22,649 bases of DNA. Origin: Clostridia bacterium. Lineage in GTDB: Bacteria; Bacillota; Clostridia; TANB77; CAG-465. The notes under the pieces are model-generated. The model was not told where the DNA came from, ran no database searches, and worked only from the letters and a program-made list of their open reading frames with translations. A program made the translations under genes and the position numbers. The stretch spans positions 1-22,649 of the forward strand of contig CAAHEI010000043.1 in NCBI GenBank assembly GCA_900772475.1, in the 5' to 3' direction. This document shows positions 9,062 through 16,784 of the stretch, in pieces; position 1 is the first letter of the stretch, and each line of letters starts with the position of its first letter.

Positions 9062-9091
9062 AGGTGTCTAGAAATTAATCTCTAGACACCT
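9062..9091 (-). terminator. Terminator of spoIIID
   Basis: A perfect 11-bp stem (AGGTGTCTAGA at 9062-9072 with its complement at 9081-9091) with an 8-nt loop lies only 5 nt beyond the spoIIID stop. The tail on the minus strand is TTAATTAATTTTCT. Confidence 0.7.
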
Positions 9092-9096
9092 CAACA

Positions 9097-9357
9097 CTAA
9101 CTTGCTTTCGGATTTTCATGACTGTATTTACGTTTTGTCGCCATACCTCCCCTAATATGCCTCTCTGCTTTGTTTATTTCTAATACTTTCTTTGCATCAC
9201 GTGCAAGAGATGGATTTACTTTCTCTAGTCTTTCTGAAATATCCTTGTGTACAGTTGATTTACTTATATTAAATTTTTTTGCTGTTTGTCTTACTGTACT
9301 TTTGTTTTCAATAATATACGTTGCAAGCAACTTTGCTCTTTCATCAATATCTGACAT
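9097..9357 (-). CDS. spoIIID: Sporulation transcriptional regulator SpoIIID
   Basis: DNA-binding regulator of the mother cell that tunes sigma-E and sigma-K regulons. At 86 residues it has the family length. A helix-turn-helix lies at about 20-42 (VRQTAKKFNISKSTVHKDIS), followed by a basic C-terminal extension (KAERHIRGGMATKRKY) typical of SpoIIID. The ATG has AAGGGAG upstream. Neighbours are a SpoIIQ-like M23 protein and SpoIID upstream and MreB/Mbl downstream, a conserved clostridial order. A sigma-E-like promoter lies just upstream and a terminator just downstream, so it appears to be a single-gene transcript. Confidence 0.93.
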   Translation of the reverse strand: MSDIDERAKLLATYIIENKSTVRQTAKKFNISKSTVHKDISERLEKVNPSLARDAKKVLEINKAERHIRGGMATKRKYSHENPKAS

Positions 9358-9394
9358 TTCAAAATCTCCCTTTCTACAAATAATTTATATTAGT

Positions 9395-9423
9395 ATTCTA
9401 TTCTACTTAATTTCAAAATATTC
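9395..9423 (-). promoter_or_regulatory. Candidate sigma-E-type promoter of spoIIID
   Basis: On the minus strand GAATATT (9417-9423) and AATAGAAT (9395-9402, 6 of 8 matches to CATACAAT) are 14 bp apart, the spacing of sigma-E promoters. The position suits spoIIID, which is sigma-E-dependent in Bacillus. AT-rich background limits confidence. Confidence 0.35.
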
Positions 9424-9439
9424 ATAAACAAATATGTTA

Positions 9440-10348
9440 CTATTTAAATATATACGTTGGATCCACATTATTATTATCTTTAAATAGTGTAAAATGCAAA
9501 TGACTTTCATCTTTTATTTCACCAATAGATGTATTTGAAATTTTACCTATCAACTGGCCTTTTGTTATATTTTGTTTTTCTTTTACGTTTACCTTTTTAT
9601 TTAAATTAGAATAACTACTTTTATAACCTTGTCCGTGATCAATTACTATAGTTGTTCCATAAAATGAATCCTCATATACTTTTTCAATAACCCCCCTTTC
9701 AATAGACTTTACACTTTCTCCAATTTGTGCAGATATGTCAATTCCATCATGTGTTTTCCATAATTCTAATGTTTTTGAATATATCACTTTATCTATAGAG
9801 TATGGCTTTTGTATTTCTCCGTTAATTGGTTTTGAAAAAGATAATGGCTTTATATTGGTTTTATCTTTCTGCTTAAACTCATTTATTTTTTTAGTATTAT
9901 TTTTACTTATTTGCTTGCTTGTTTTTGCTTCAGCTGAATTGCAATTTACAATTTCTTTAGATTCATCAATATTTTTATTACTATTTTTTTCTTCTAATTT
10001 TTCATCGTTGTTACTTAGTGTGGTTACAGCCAAATTTTCGTCATTTGTATTAGCATCTGCGTAAATTTCATAGTCTTCTTTTGCAAATAAATTATAGGCT
10101 TTAAAAGTTATTGCTACACTAACTGTCCCAAGCATCAACATTCCAAGCAGTAAGACATAATACCCCATTGGTAATTTACCTTTATTTTTAAAACACTCTT
10201 TTATATTTATATTTTTTTTATTATTTAAATACGCACCTTTTCTTCTCTTTCTAACTTCAATCCCCTTTTTTTCTACTACATCTTCTTTCTCATTCATTTT
10301 TTCTTTTGTGCATTTACTATTAAATATACTTTTAAATTTTATTTTCAT
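9440..10348 (-). CDS. spoIIQ: SpoIIQ-like membrane-anchored M23/LytM-domain protein
   Basis: Forespore membrane protein expected to form the SpoIIQ-SpoIIIAH channel across the engulfment space. A basic cytoplasmic tail (1-60) is followed by one transmembrane helix (about 61-85), an acidic and Asn/Lys-rich stalk, and a LytM/M23 domain (about 175-300). Zinc-ligand positions are present: H200 and D204 (THDGID) and H285 in HLH (283-285). The family's catalytic YxH motif reads Y246-S-N248, so the first catalytic His appears replaced by Asn. The ATG has AAAGGAG upstream. Position between spoIID and spoIIID matches the clostridial spoIIQ location. A sigma-F promoter would be expected; only a G-rich GGGGGTGAAAAGT near 10395-10407 is suggestive. 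It could be another M23 protein, but context favours SpoIIQ. Confidence 0.8.
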   Translation of the reverse strand: MKIKFKSIFNSKCTKEKMNEKEDVVEKKGIEVRKRRKGAYLNNKKNINIKECFKNKGKLPMGYYVLLLGMLMLGTVSVAITFKAYNLFAKEDYEIYADANTNDENLAVTTLSNNDEKLEEKNSNKNIDESKEIVNCNSAEAKTSKQISKNNTKKINEFKQKDKTNIKPLSFSKPINGEIQKPYSIDKVIYSKTLELWKTHDGIDISAQIGESVKSIERGVIEKVYEDSFYGTTIVIDHGQGYKSSYSNLNKKVNVKEKQNITKGQLIGKISNTSIGEIKDESHLHFTLFKDNNNVDPTYIFK

Positions 10349-10379
10349 ATATAATATCTCCTTTGTTTACTTTTATAAC

Positions 10380-10418
10380 TGTAATATTTAAACACTTTTC
10401 ACCCCCAAAAGTTACAGT
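10380..10418. repeat. Imperfect inverted repeat upstream of the spoIIQ-like gene
   Basis: Inner arms ACTTTT and AAAAGT flank CACCCCC, and outer arms CTGTA and TACAG enclose them asymmetrically. The C/G-rich centre stands out in AT-rich DNA and sits in the presumed promoter or leader of the spoIIQ-like gene. It could be an operator or a leader hairpin, or be part of a forespore promoter. Confidence 0.3.
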
Positions 10419-10475
10419 TTATATAATATATATATTCATGATCTTTCCTTAATATTACTGTTTGTCCCAAAAAAT

Positions 10476-10514
10476 AAAAAAAAAAACTAAAGCGTTAAAA
10501 TATAACTACTTTAG
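10476..10514 (-). terminator. Terminator of spoIID
   Basis: On the minus strand CTAAAG (10509-10514) pairs with CTTTAG (10487-10492), with inner GTTA/TAAC pairing. A run of eleven T residues follows. Confidence 0.75.
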
Positions 10515-10588
10515 ATTTTTTATTTTTCATTTATATATTTATTTTTTATGCATACATTTCATTTCTAATTTTATACCACTAAAAACTT

Positions 10589-11620
10589 TTAATTTTGGTT
10601 AAGAGTAGTTATTTCAACACCTGTATAATAATGTTTTATAATATCCTCATAATTATACCCTTTATGTGCATACGTATCAGCCCCTACTTGGCTCATCCCT
10701 ATTCCATGTCCATAACCAGTTACGTTAAATACTAGATTACAATCTTTTATTTCTAATTTAAAGTCCGTTGATTTAAGAGAAAACATTACTCTTAAATTTT
10801 CAGCAGATATAATAAATTCTCCACACTTTATATTTTTTACTCTTCCACTTGTTGTAAACTCATTTATACACGTATTTTTACATTCTTCATCAGATATATC
10901 TTTATTGTATTTTTCCTTTATTTTTGATTTAAAATCATTAAAAGATACACTAACACAGCTAGTTCTATTTTTATAGTCCTCTTTTTCCTCATTTTCTACA
11001 GATATTAAATAGGGTATTTTTTCTCCTCCCCATATCTGATCAATATTTTCAGTTTTATATGGACTGCTGGCATGAAAAAAAGCTTTTATATATTCTCCTT
11101 TATAAGTTATAACCTGATTTTGCGTAGAAACAACGGCCTCATTTATTTTATTCCAATATTCTTGTATTAATTCTTCGCTAAATCCTCTTTTTTTCCAGAT
11201 TAAACATAATGTGTCTTTATCATAAAAAGCCTGACAATGCGTATGATTATCACATATGTCAGCCTCTTCTCCTTCACCTTTTGACATCATTTTTCTATAT
11301 GTATAAGTTCTAGCAACAATTGCCTGTGCTTTTAGTGCTTCAATATTATATGATGGAGGCATTTCAGACGGCACTACACCTCTTAAATAATCATTTATAT
11401 CCATTGCGACTATATTACCTGTTTTGCTATACTTTACCCTTATTGTCTGATTAGCTTTATATTCTATTGTATTTTTTTCAACAAATTCATTTTGTTTTCT
11501 CTCTTCATTACTTTTATATAATTGTTTTTTACTTATATACCAATTTAAAATATAGAAAAAAAAACATAAAATAATAATATATGCAGTAATTTTCTTTAAT
11601 TTTAGATAATTTTCCTTCAA
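10589..11620 (-). CDS. spoIID: Stage II sporulation protein D (peptidoglycan lytic transglycosylase)
   Basis: Membrane-anchored enzyme that cleaves glycan strands stripped by SpoIIP during engulfment. Numbering is from the chosen TTG start (343 residues). An N-terminal helix (about 11-28) anchors it. The SpoIID/LytB domain carries the catalytic Glu in VVPSEMP (E86), the family stretch ALKAQAIVARTYTYRK, and a C-x2-H-x-H-C cluster (C123, H126, H128, C129) like the zinc site described in clostridial SpoIID. The C-terminal GYGHGIGMSQVGA motif is intact. Upstream in-frame TTG (11632) and GTG (11629) codons overlap the putative ribosome-binding site and transcription start. The TTG at 11620 has GGTGAT five bases upstream. 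First gene of the spoIID, spoIIQ-like, spoIIID, mreB block. Confidence 0.92.
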   Translation of the reverse strand: MKENYLKLKKITAYIIILCFFFYILNWYISKKQLYKSNEERKQNEFVEKNTIEYKANQTIRVKYSKTGNIVAMDINDYLRGVVPSEMPPSYNIEALKAQAIVARTYTYRKMMSKGEGEEADICDNHTHCQAFYDKDTLCLIWKKRGFSEELIQEYWNKINEAVVSTQNQVITYKGEYIKAFFHASSPYKTENIDQIWGGEKIPYLISVENEEKEDYKNRTSCVSVSFNDFKSKIKEKYNKDISDEECKNTCINEFTTSGRVKNIKCGEFIISAENLRVMFSLKSTDFKLEIKDCNLVFNVTGYGHGIGMSQVGADTYAHKGYNYEDIIKHYYTGVEITTLNQN

Positions 11621-11636
11621 ATCTATCACCAATAAT

Positions 11637-11667
11637 ATTTATATGTTTATACTATTTGAAATATATC
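11637..11667 (-). promoter_or_regulatory. Candidate sigma-E-type promoter of spoIID
   Basis: GATATATT (11660-11667) and CATATAAAT (11637-11645) are 14 bp apart on the minus strand, a good fit to sigma-E-type promoters. The gene belongs to the sigma-E regulon in known spore-formers. The predicted start of transcription is near 11630. Confidence 0.45.
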
Positions 11668-11685
11668 TGTTTGTCCTTTTTTATA

Positions 11686-11726
11686 CAGAAAAACACACGA
11701 ATATACTTTTGATATATTCGTGTGTT
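11686..11726 (-). terminator. Terminator of the IleRS-like gene
   Basis: A perfect 14-bp stem (AACACACGAATATA at 11692-11705 with its complement at 11713-11726), a 7-nt loop and a T-tract (TTTTTC) on the minus strand. It separates this gene from spoIID. Confidence 0.85.
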
Positions 11727-11759
11727 AGTGAATTTTTAAATAACGATATGCTTTCAACA

Positions 11760-14636
11760 CTAATTATTTATATTTTTATCCATAATTTTAGCACATTCTG
11801 GGCATAAATATCTGTATTTTATGTCTTTTCCTATATCTACCGAGTAATTCTTACATCTCTTGCATTCTACTCCCTCAGCAACTTCAACTTTAATATAACT
11901 TTTAGTTGAAACCTCTGTTTTCAAAACCGATACATTAAGAGCTCTTAAAAAATCTTCATGATTTTTATCAATAAATTCTTTAGTTTTCTCATTTACTCCT
12001 AGTATAACCTTGGCTTGTAATGAATTTTTTATTTTTCCACTATTTATTGCTTTTTTTATCTGAATATTTACTTTGTTTATTATAAAATAAATATTTTTCC
12101 ATTTATTTATAGCTGGTAAGTAGTTATTAATATCTATTTGCTTTATATTGCTTCTATATAACAAAAAGTTATTTGCCTCGCTATTATCATTATGCCATAT
12201 ATAACTCCAAGTTTCTTCAAATGTAAATGGTATTACACAACCTAAAAGTTCTAAAAGTATTATATATATATCATATAAAGTCGTTTGTGTACTTTTTCTT
12301 TTTTTATCATCTGCATTCAATATGTAAAGTCTATATTTAATTCCATTAAAATAGTTTTTTTGCAAAGTATTTGTACAATATTCCAATATTTTTGAAAACG
12401 CCTGATATAGTTGTAATTTATCATAATCTTCCCTTACACTATTTAATAAACTTACTAAATTAGAATACATGTATACATCCAAATCATCTCTGTTTTCAAT
12501 ATCAACATAGTGTTTTACTGGGTTAAAGTCATATAAATTTGATATAATAAACTTAAGCGTATTCCTTATCTTTTTATATGCCACATTAGCCTGAATAATA
12601 TCTGACTTTTTCACACCATATTTCTTTTGATAAGAATTTTGTATAAAGAAAATTCTTAAAACATCGGTTCCATATTGTTTTACTATATAATCAGTATCAA
12701 AAAATTCAGCTTTATTCTCAATTCCATCATAAATTATTTTTTCTGCCATTTGATCTTTAACTTCTTGTATCTTTTTATTTTGATTTTTTAACTGATAGTA
12801 TCTTAAGTTTGGATGAATAAGAATATTTTTTGCTCCTTTTAATCTGTCTAATAACGATTTATCATAAAATGATTTTTGAATTAAATTTAAAAAGTCTTTA
12901 TAACTCTCTATACATACATCTTCTTTTTCTCTATTTGAAGATACGTCATTCCATGTACTAACACATATTTCTTCAAATTTATTATTTAGGCAAGCTGTCC
13001 CCTTAAATAAAAATGTGCACCCACATTTATCACAAGAAAGTTTTCCTTGTATAATTTCATCTGGTGTTTTTCTGTACCATTCAGAAATTCCTTCTTTTTG
13101 AAACATCTCTTTCAAAAGTGAAATGACTGAGTCATTTATAACAAGTCTTGAACATTCACCACAATAAAATACTGGTACGGGAATTCCGTATTTATTTTCA
13201 GTTGAAATACATAATTCGTTTTCTTTTACATTTTTAAGTAGATTATTTTTTAAATCATCTTTATCAAATTTACCGTTATTTGCGACTTTGGATACTAGAT
13301 CATTAAGAATTTCATTTTTCTTATCATCAATTTGATCTTTTAAATACCAGTTTTTCTCACCATGATATATTAAGTCTTCTTTGCATTCTGGACACTTCAT
13401 ACTTTTTACATTTATTAAGTCCTTACAAAGATACATATTACTTTTCTTAACCAATTCAATTACTTTGTCATTTACCTCTTTATAATCTATATTTGCAAAG
13501 TTATGAGAGCAATTCATTAGTTTTCCATTTTTATCTAGGCAATCTTTTACTGATAGTCCGGGATTATCTTTTAGTGAAAGATAATCAAAATATGTATTCC
13601 CTGGCGATATTATAGATATTCCAGATGAAATTTTAGAATCTATAATAACATCCTTTCGTCCTATTGAAATTACATTTAAAACTGGTGTATTGTCTATTAC
13701 ATTATAGCATTTCATTCCAACCAAATCTTTTCCTTGTATCTTTCTTCTAACATCAAATCTTATAATAAAGGCTTGTTCCATGACATATTCAACATAGTCA
13801 CTAGCAATAATATAGCGAATTATCTTATCCTTTTGTCTAACCTCTACAACACTGTATTCTATGTCCGAAGCAACTGCAATTTTACTATCACAGTCTAAAA
13901 CCCAAGGATTAATTACAGAAGCAACTAAATATGTATCTTGAAAAGTACTTAAGTTTTTCAAAACACCTTTATCATCCTCTATTTTAAATGTCAAGAAAAA
14001 TATATTTGATTTTTCGTCTTCTTTGCATATTTCTTCTTTATTAACAGACTTTTCACATTTTGGGCACCAGTTTACAAGCTTTGCTTTTTCATACACCTCT
14101 TTATTTTTATACATTTCATAAAATTTTTGAATAACAATTGAACTAAAGTTTTTTTCAAGTGTAGAACAACTAAAATTACTATAATTGACTACCAACCCTA
14201 AATTTTTCATTTTTTGAATTTGATTTCTAGTAATCTCTGTTAATTTTCTCTTGGTAAGAGATCTGCCTTTGACTATCTCTTCTATCTCTAATTTTTTTTC
14301 ACCGGATAAATCTTCATTCTTTTGCAAATGCATGAAATCTAATTCGTGATTTACAACATCTCCCTTTTGTAATCTATATCGTATTACAATATCTTTTAAT
14401 ATTTTATTTTGAACATATGTAATATCCAACTTATCTTGTATTTTCATAGGACTTTCAGAGATATTATATACCTTATTACTATTTTTATTTTTATTTAAAA
14501 CTTCTCTATATCTTCTTACCTCTTGCATTCTTTCTAAAAAAAATTTTTCCTTTTTGGCAATATCATCATTTGTTAAAATTGTCCTCTTAGGCAAATTCAT
14601 TGTATCAGAAAAGTCCACTTTATCATTTATTTCCAT
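11760..14636 (-). CDS. Isoleucyl-tRNA synthetase-like protein lacking catalytic motifs
   Basis: Whole-length homologue of isoleucyl-tRNA synthetase (958 residues from the ATG) that appears unable to aminoacylate. Recognisable landmarks: N-terminal DTMNLPKR, NKILKDIVIRY after the HIGH position, LVNWCPKC, KCPECKEDLIYHGEKNWYL, CISTENKYGIPVPVFYC, VKQYGTDVLRIFF, PFTFEETWSYI in the anticodon domain, and a C-terminal CKRC...CPEC zinc finger. Altered motifs: HIGH reads DITY (71-74), GWDTHGLP reads ELDFMHLQ, WTTTPWTLP reads SVINPWVLD (editing-domain entry), and the KMSKS position reads DGIEN or NKAEF (about 637-645). The frame is open throughout, so it is not a decaying gene. GAGAGG lies eight bases before the ATG; a TTG two codons earlier is too close to it. 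It has its own sigma-A promoter and no T-box leader. Function unknown. Confidence 0.8.
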   Translation of the reverse strand: MEINDKVDFSDTMNLPKRTILTNDDIAKKEKFFLERMQEVRRYREVLNKNKNSNKVYNISESPMKIQDKLDITYVQNKILKDIVIRYRLQKGDVVNHELDFMHLQKNEDLSGEKKLEIEEIVKGRSLTKRKLTEITRNQIQKMKNLGLVVNYSNFSCSTLEKNFSSIVIQKFYEMYKNKEVYEKAKLVNWCPKCEKSVNKEEICKEDEKSNIFFLTFKIEDDKGVLKNLSTFQDTYLVASVINPWVLDCDSKIAVASDIEYSVVEVRQKDKIIRYIIASDYVEYVMEQAFIIRFDVRRKIQGKDLVGMKCYNVIDNTPVLNVISIGRKDVIIDSKISSGISIISPGNTYFDYLSLKDNPGLSVKDCLDKNGKLMNCSHNFANIDYKEVNDKVIELVKKSNMYLCKDLINVKSMKCPECKEDLIYHGEKNWYLKDQIDDKKNEILNDLVSKVANNGKFDKDDLKNNLLKNVKENELCISTENKYGIPVPVFYCGECSRLVINDSVISLLKEMFQKEGISEWYRKTPDEIIQGKLSCDKCGCTFLFKGTACLNNKFEEICVSTWNDVSSNREKEDVCIESYKDFLNLIQKSFYDKSLLDRLKGAKNILIHPNLRYYQLKNQNKKIQEVKDQMAEKIIYDGIENKAEFFDTDYIVKQYGTDVLRIFFIQNSYQKKYGVKKSDIIQANVAYKKIRNTLKFIISNLYDFNPVKHYVDIENRDDLDVYMYSNLVSLLNSVREDYDKLQLYQAFSKILEYCTNTLQKNYFNGIKYRLYILNADDKKRKSTQTTLYDIYIILLELLGCVIPFTFEETWSYIWHNDNSEANNFLLYRSNIKQIDINNYLPAINKWKNIYFIINKVNIQIKKAINSGKIKNSLQAKVILGVNEKTKEFIDKNHEDFLRALNVSVLKTEVSTKSYIKVEVAEGVECKRCKNYSVDIGKDIKYRYLCPECAKIMDKNINN

Positions 14637-14667
14637 AATCAAAACCTCTCATTATTTATTTTTAAAA

Positions 14668-14696
14668 ATTATATCAAATTTTAAAGTAATTTTCAA
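14668..14696 (-). promoter_or_regulatory. Sigma-A promoter of the IleRS-like gene
   Basis: TTGAAA (14691-14696, 5 of 6 matches) lies 17 bp from a perfect TATAAT (14668-14673) on the minus strand. The predicted leader is only about 25 nt, leaving no room for a T-box. Confidence 0.75.
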
Positions 14697-14752
14697 TACA
14701 AAATATACTTAATTTGTTTTTATTATTTGATAAGATAAACATAGTCATACAA

Positions 14753-15451
14753 CTAAAATCCAAGTTTATCATATGGAATTACAACTTCAAAGTTCCCAAG
14801 ATAATATGAGGCTATACTATAGTTTGGAAAGAACAAAATGAGTCCACCTTTTGAAAAAACAAAACTTTCAAAGTCATCTTTTGTTGTAAATATACCATTT
14901 TTTAAAGTTTCTTCATTTTCTAAGAGTTCTGTATTCTTACTTAGCTTTTCATATGAGTATTTAGAAAATACATCTATAATACTTTTGTTATTTTTTAATA
15001 ATGTATCAATTGTTACAAACTCCTTACTTTTTTTGTTATAGTTTACAGTCATTATTCTCCTATCAGGATGAGCTCTACCAAGGTCACAAGAACACGTAAT
15101 TAAAAAAGAAATATAATCATTATATTCGTAATTACTAAAATTAATTGTTAATGCAAACTTTTTTTCATTTTCAATTAATTCTAACAACTCTGACTCCTCC
15201 ACAAAATTATCAATTATTTTACTGTACTGGCTGTCAATTTTTTTATCCAGATTCTCAATACCAGTCACAGGCATATATGCTTTTACTACATATTTTTTCT
15301 CTTCTTTATTAATTTCAGATACCTTGCAACTATCATTTGACATGACATCTTTTACATTTACAAAAATATTACCCGGATTTTGTACAATAAAATATGTAAC
15401 AATAATTAAGGTACAGCATAAAAAAAGTGCTAGAATGTAATTTTTCCTCAT
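14753..15451 (-). CDS. Membrane-anchored DUF3298 (RsiV C-terminal-like) protein
   Basis: A 232-residue protein with an N-terminal signal anchor (about residues 5-24), probably facing outside. The middle (about 50-115: VVKAYMPVTGIENLDKKIDSQ) resembles the DUF4163 region and the C terminus (about 120-230) the DUF3298 fold, with the typical ending GLILFFPNYSIASYYLGNFEVVIPYDKL. These domains occur in RsiV-like anti-sigma factors and in front of PdaC-type deacetylases, and bind ligands such as lysozyme in RsiV. No catalytic domain is attached here. The ATG has GGGTGAT five bases upstream. It follows cdd by 45 nt on the same strand and is probably the last gene of the yqfC operon. A role in envelope sensing is inference. 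Confidence 0.7.
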   Translation of the reverse strand: MRKNYILALFLCCTLIIVTYFIVQNPGNIFVNVKDVMSNDSCKVSEINKEEKKYVVKAYMPVTGIENLDKKIDSQYSKIIDNFVEESELLELIENEKKFALTINFSNYEYNDYISFLITCSCDLGRAHPDRRIMTVNYNKKSKEFVTIDTLLKNNKSIIDVFSKYSYEKLSKNTELLENEETLKNGIFTTKDDFESFVFSKGGLILFFPNYSIASYYLGNFEVVIPYDKLGF

Positions 15452-15496
15452 TTAAATCACCCATTACATTATATGCACCTCATTTATACTATATAA

Positions 15497-15901
15497 TTAT
15501 TGTTTTAACTTGTATGGACTATTTAGATATTCTACTAAATGTTTTGATTTTACCTTATCATTTATGTATGATATTATTTCCACATTTGGACACATATCTA
15601 ACATATATTGTAAACATACTCCACAAGGAGATATACTATTTTCTAGTACATTACTTCCTTTTTTTCCACCAACTATTGCAATTTTTAAAAAATCCCTTTC
15701 TCCATGTGACATTGCATTTTGTATTGCAACTCTTTCCGCACAATTACTAAGTGATGGTATTGTCTTTTCTTCAATATTTGCACCAATATACACAGTACCA
15801 GACTTTGCAAGCAAAGCCGCGCCTACTCCAAAAGATGAAATATCTGTAAATGAATTTTTCCACGCCAACTTTGCAATATTGATTAAATCCTCATTTGACA
15901 T
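15497..15901 (-). CDS. cdd: Cytidine deaminase
   Basis: Deaminates cytidine and deoxycytidine to uridine and deoxyuridine in pyrimidine salvage. The 134-residue length matches the small tetrameric class. The zinc site is complete: C54 with the proton-shuttling E56 in NCAERVAI, and C93 and C96 in PCGVC. The substrate-binding FGVGAALL and GANIEE segments are also present. The ATG has AAAGGAGG upstream. It sits directly after dgkA as in the Bacillus yqfC-yqfD-phoH-yqfF-ybeY-dgkA-cdd-era cluster, but era does not follow. Confidence 0.93.
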   Translation of the reverse strand: MSNEDLINIAKLAWKNSFTDISSFGVGAALLAKSGTVYIGANIEEKTIPSLSNCAERVAIQNAMSHGERDFLKIAIVGGKKGSNVLENSISPCGVCLQYMLDMCPNVEIISYINDKVKSKHLVEYLNSPYKLKQ

Positions 15902-15935
15902 ATTTTTCCTCCTTTCTTGTAATTAAGATTATAAA

Positions 15936-16784
15936 TTAGATTCTATTGTTCAATATATTATGCAATATATTTGATAATTCTGGTTTCATAAGTGTTATCT
16001 GATAAATTATAAGGACAACAAGAACACCAATTATTGCACTTATAATCATATATATTGGTCTAACCTTAGTATTTTCAACTCTAATTTGCGCAATTATTAC
16101 ACTAAGTATAAGTGCAACTCCACCAACTAAAATACTTTTGGTAATTATATATACATAAGTTGTAAGTCCAAAAGCAAGTGCAACCCTTGCACTAGGATAT
16201 GCTTGAGAATATTTTGAGCCTTTTCCAAGAATTCCTTTTAAGATAACAGCAAGAATTACAACAGCAAAAATAATTGTAAAAAGTATATACAAATTTGAAC
16301 TAAATATTGTTGAAATAACAGAAGTAGTAGCCATTGTAAGCTTATCTGCAAATAGGAAAAATGCTACAATAACAGCAACTATAGAGGCAATCAAAACTCC
16401 ACCTGCAGCAATATCTTTTGCTGCTTTTGCCCTGTCATCATATTTATCAGTTATAAGATCAACAATATATTCTACTGTAGAATTTATCATTTCAGCAAAT
16501 ATAACAAAACCAATTGTAAGACACAGACAGGCAAATTCTGTTTTAGAAAAGTCAAAGAAAAGGCTACATAATAAAACAAATAGTCCTATAATATAATCAA
16601 TTCTTAAATTTCTTTCAGTTTTAAAAGCCCTAATTACGCCATCTAAAGCATGTCTCATTGCTGTAAAAAAAGTTTTATTTTTTGTATGCTTTAATTCATC
16701 AAGCCTTTTTTGTTTTGCTTCCTCTTTACTAATTCTCGGCTTTTTTGTTGAAGTTTCCTCTTTTTTCATATCATTTTTATCCAT
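15936..16784 (-). CDS. dgkA: DgkA-family lipid kinase fused to a degenerate PAP2-like domain
   Basis: Small membrane lipid kinase of the DgkA family (undecaprenol or diacylglycerol kinase in Gram-positives) with an extra C-terminal membrane domain. After a charged N-terminal tail (1-37) the DgkA unit (about 38-147) keeps its key residues: E57 and N59 (TERNLRI), E98, N101, E105 and D109 (AEMINSTVEYIVD), and DIAAGGVLIASI. Residues about 165-262 resemble the PAP2 phosphatase domain fused to some DgkA proteins, but PSGH reads PSAR (197-200) and the expected His after the AQ-RVE motif is missing (AQIRVENTKVRP). The ATG directly abuts the ybeY stop (TAGATG), showing tight coupling. Kinase activity is likely; phosphatase activity is doubtful. 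Confidence 0.85.
   Translation of the reverse strand: MDKNDMKKEETSTKKPRISKEEAKQKRLDELKHTKNKTFFTAMRHALDGVIRAFKTERNLRIDYIIGLFVLLCSLFFDFSKTEFACLCLTIGFVIFAEMINSTVEYIVDLITDKYDDRAKAAKDIAAGGVLIASIVAVIVAFFLFADKLTMATTSVISTIFSSNLYILFTIIFAVVILAVILKGILGKGSKYSQAYPSARVALAFGLTTYVYIITKSILVGGVALILSVIIAQIRVENTKVRPIYMIISAIIGVLVVLIIYQITLMKPELSNILHNILNNRI

Noticed and set aside
11760..14636. Mupirocin-resistant second IleRS as an explanation for the synthetase-like gene
   Set aside because: Resistance-type IleRS enzymes retain HIGH and KMSKS; both are missing here, so it cannot serve as a substitute synthetase.
14637..14752. Possible T-box leader upstream of the IleRS-like gene
   Set aside because: The promoter leaves a leader of only about 25 nt, with no room for specifier loop and antiterminator.
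15510..15926. 138-codon open frame on the plus strand opposite cdd
   Set aside because: cdd is intact with full zinc motifs on the other strand; this frame has no translation signal.
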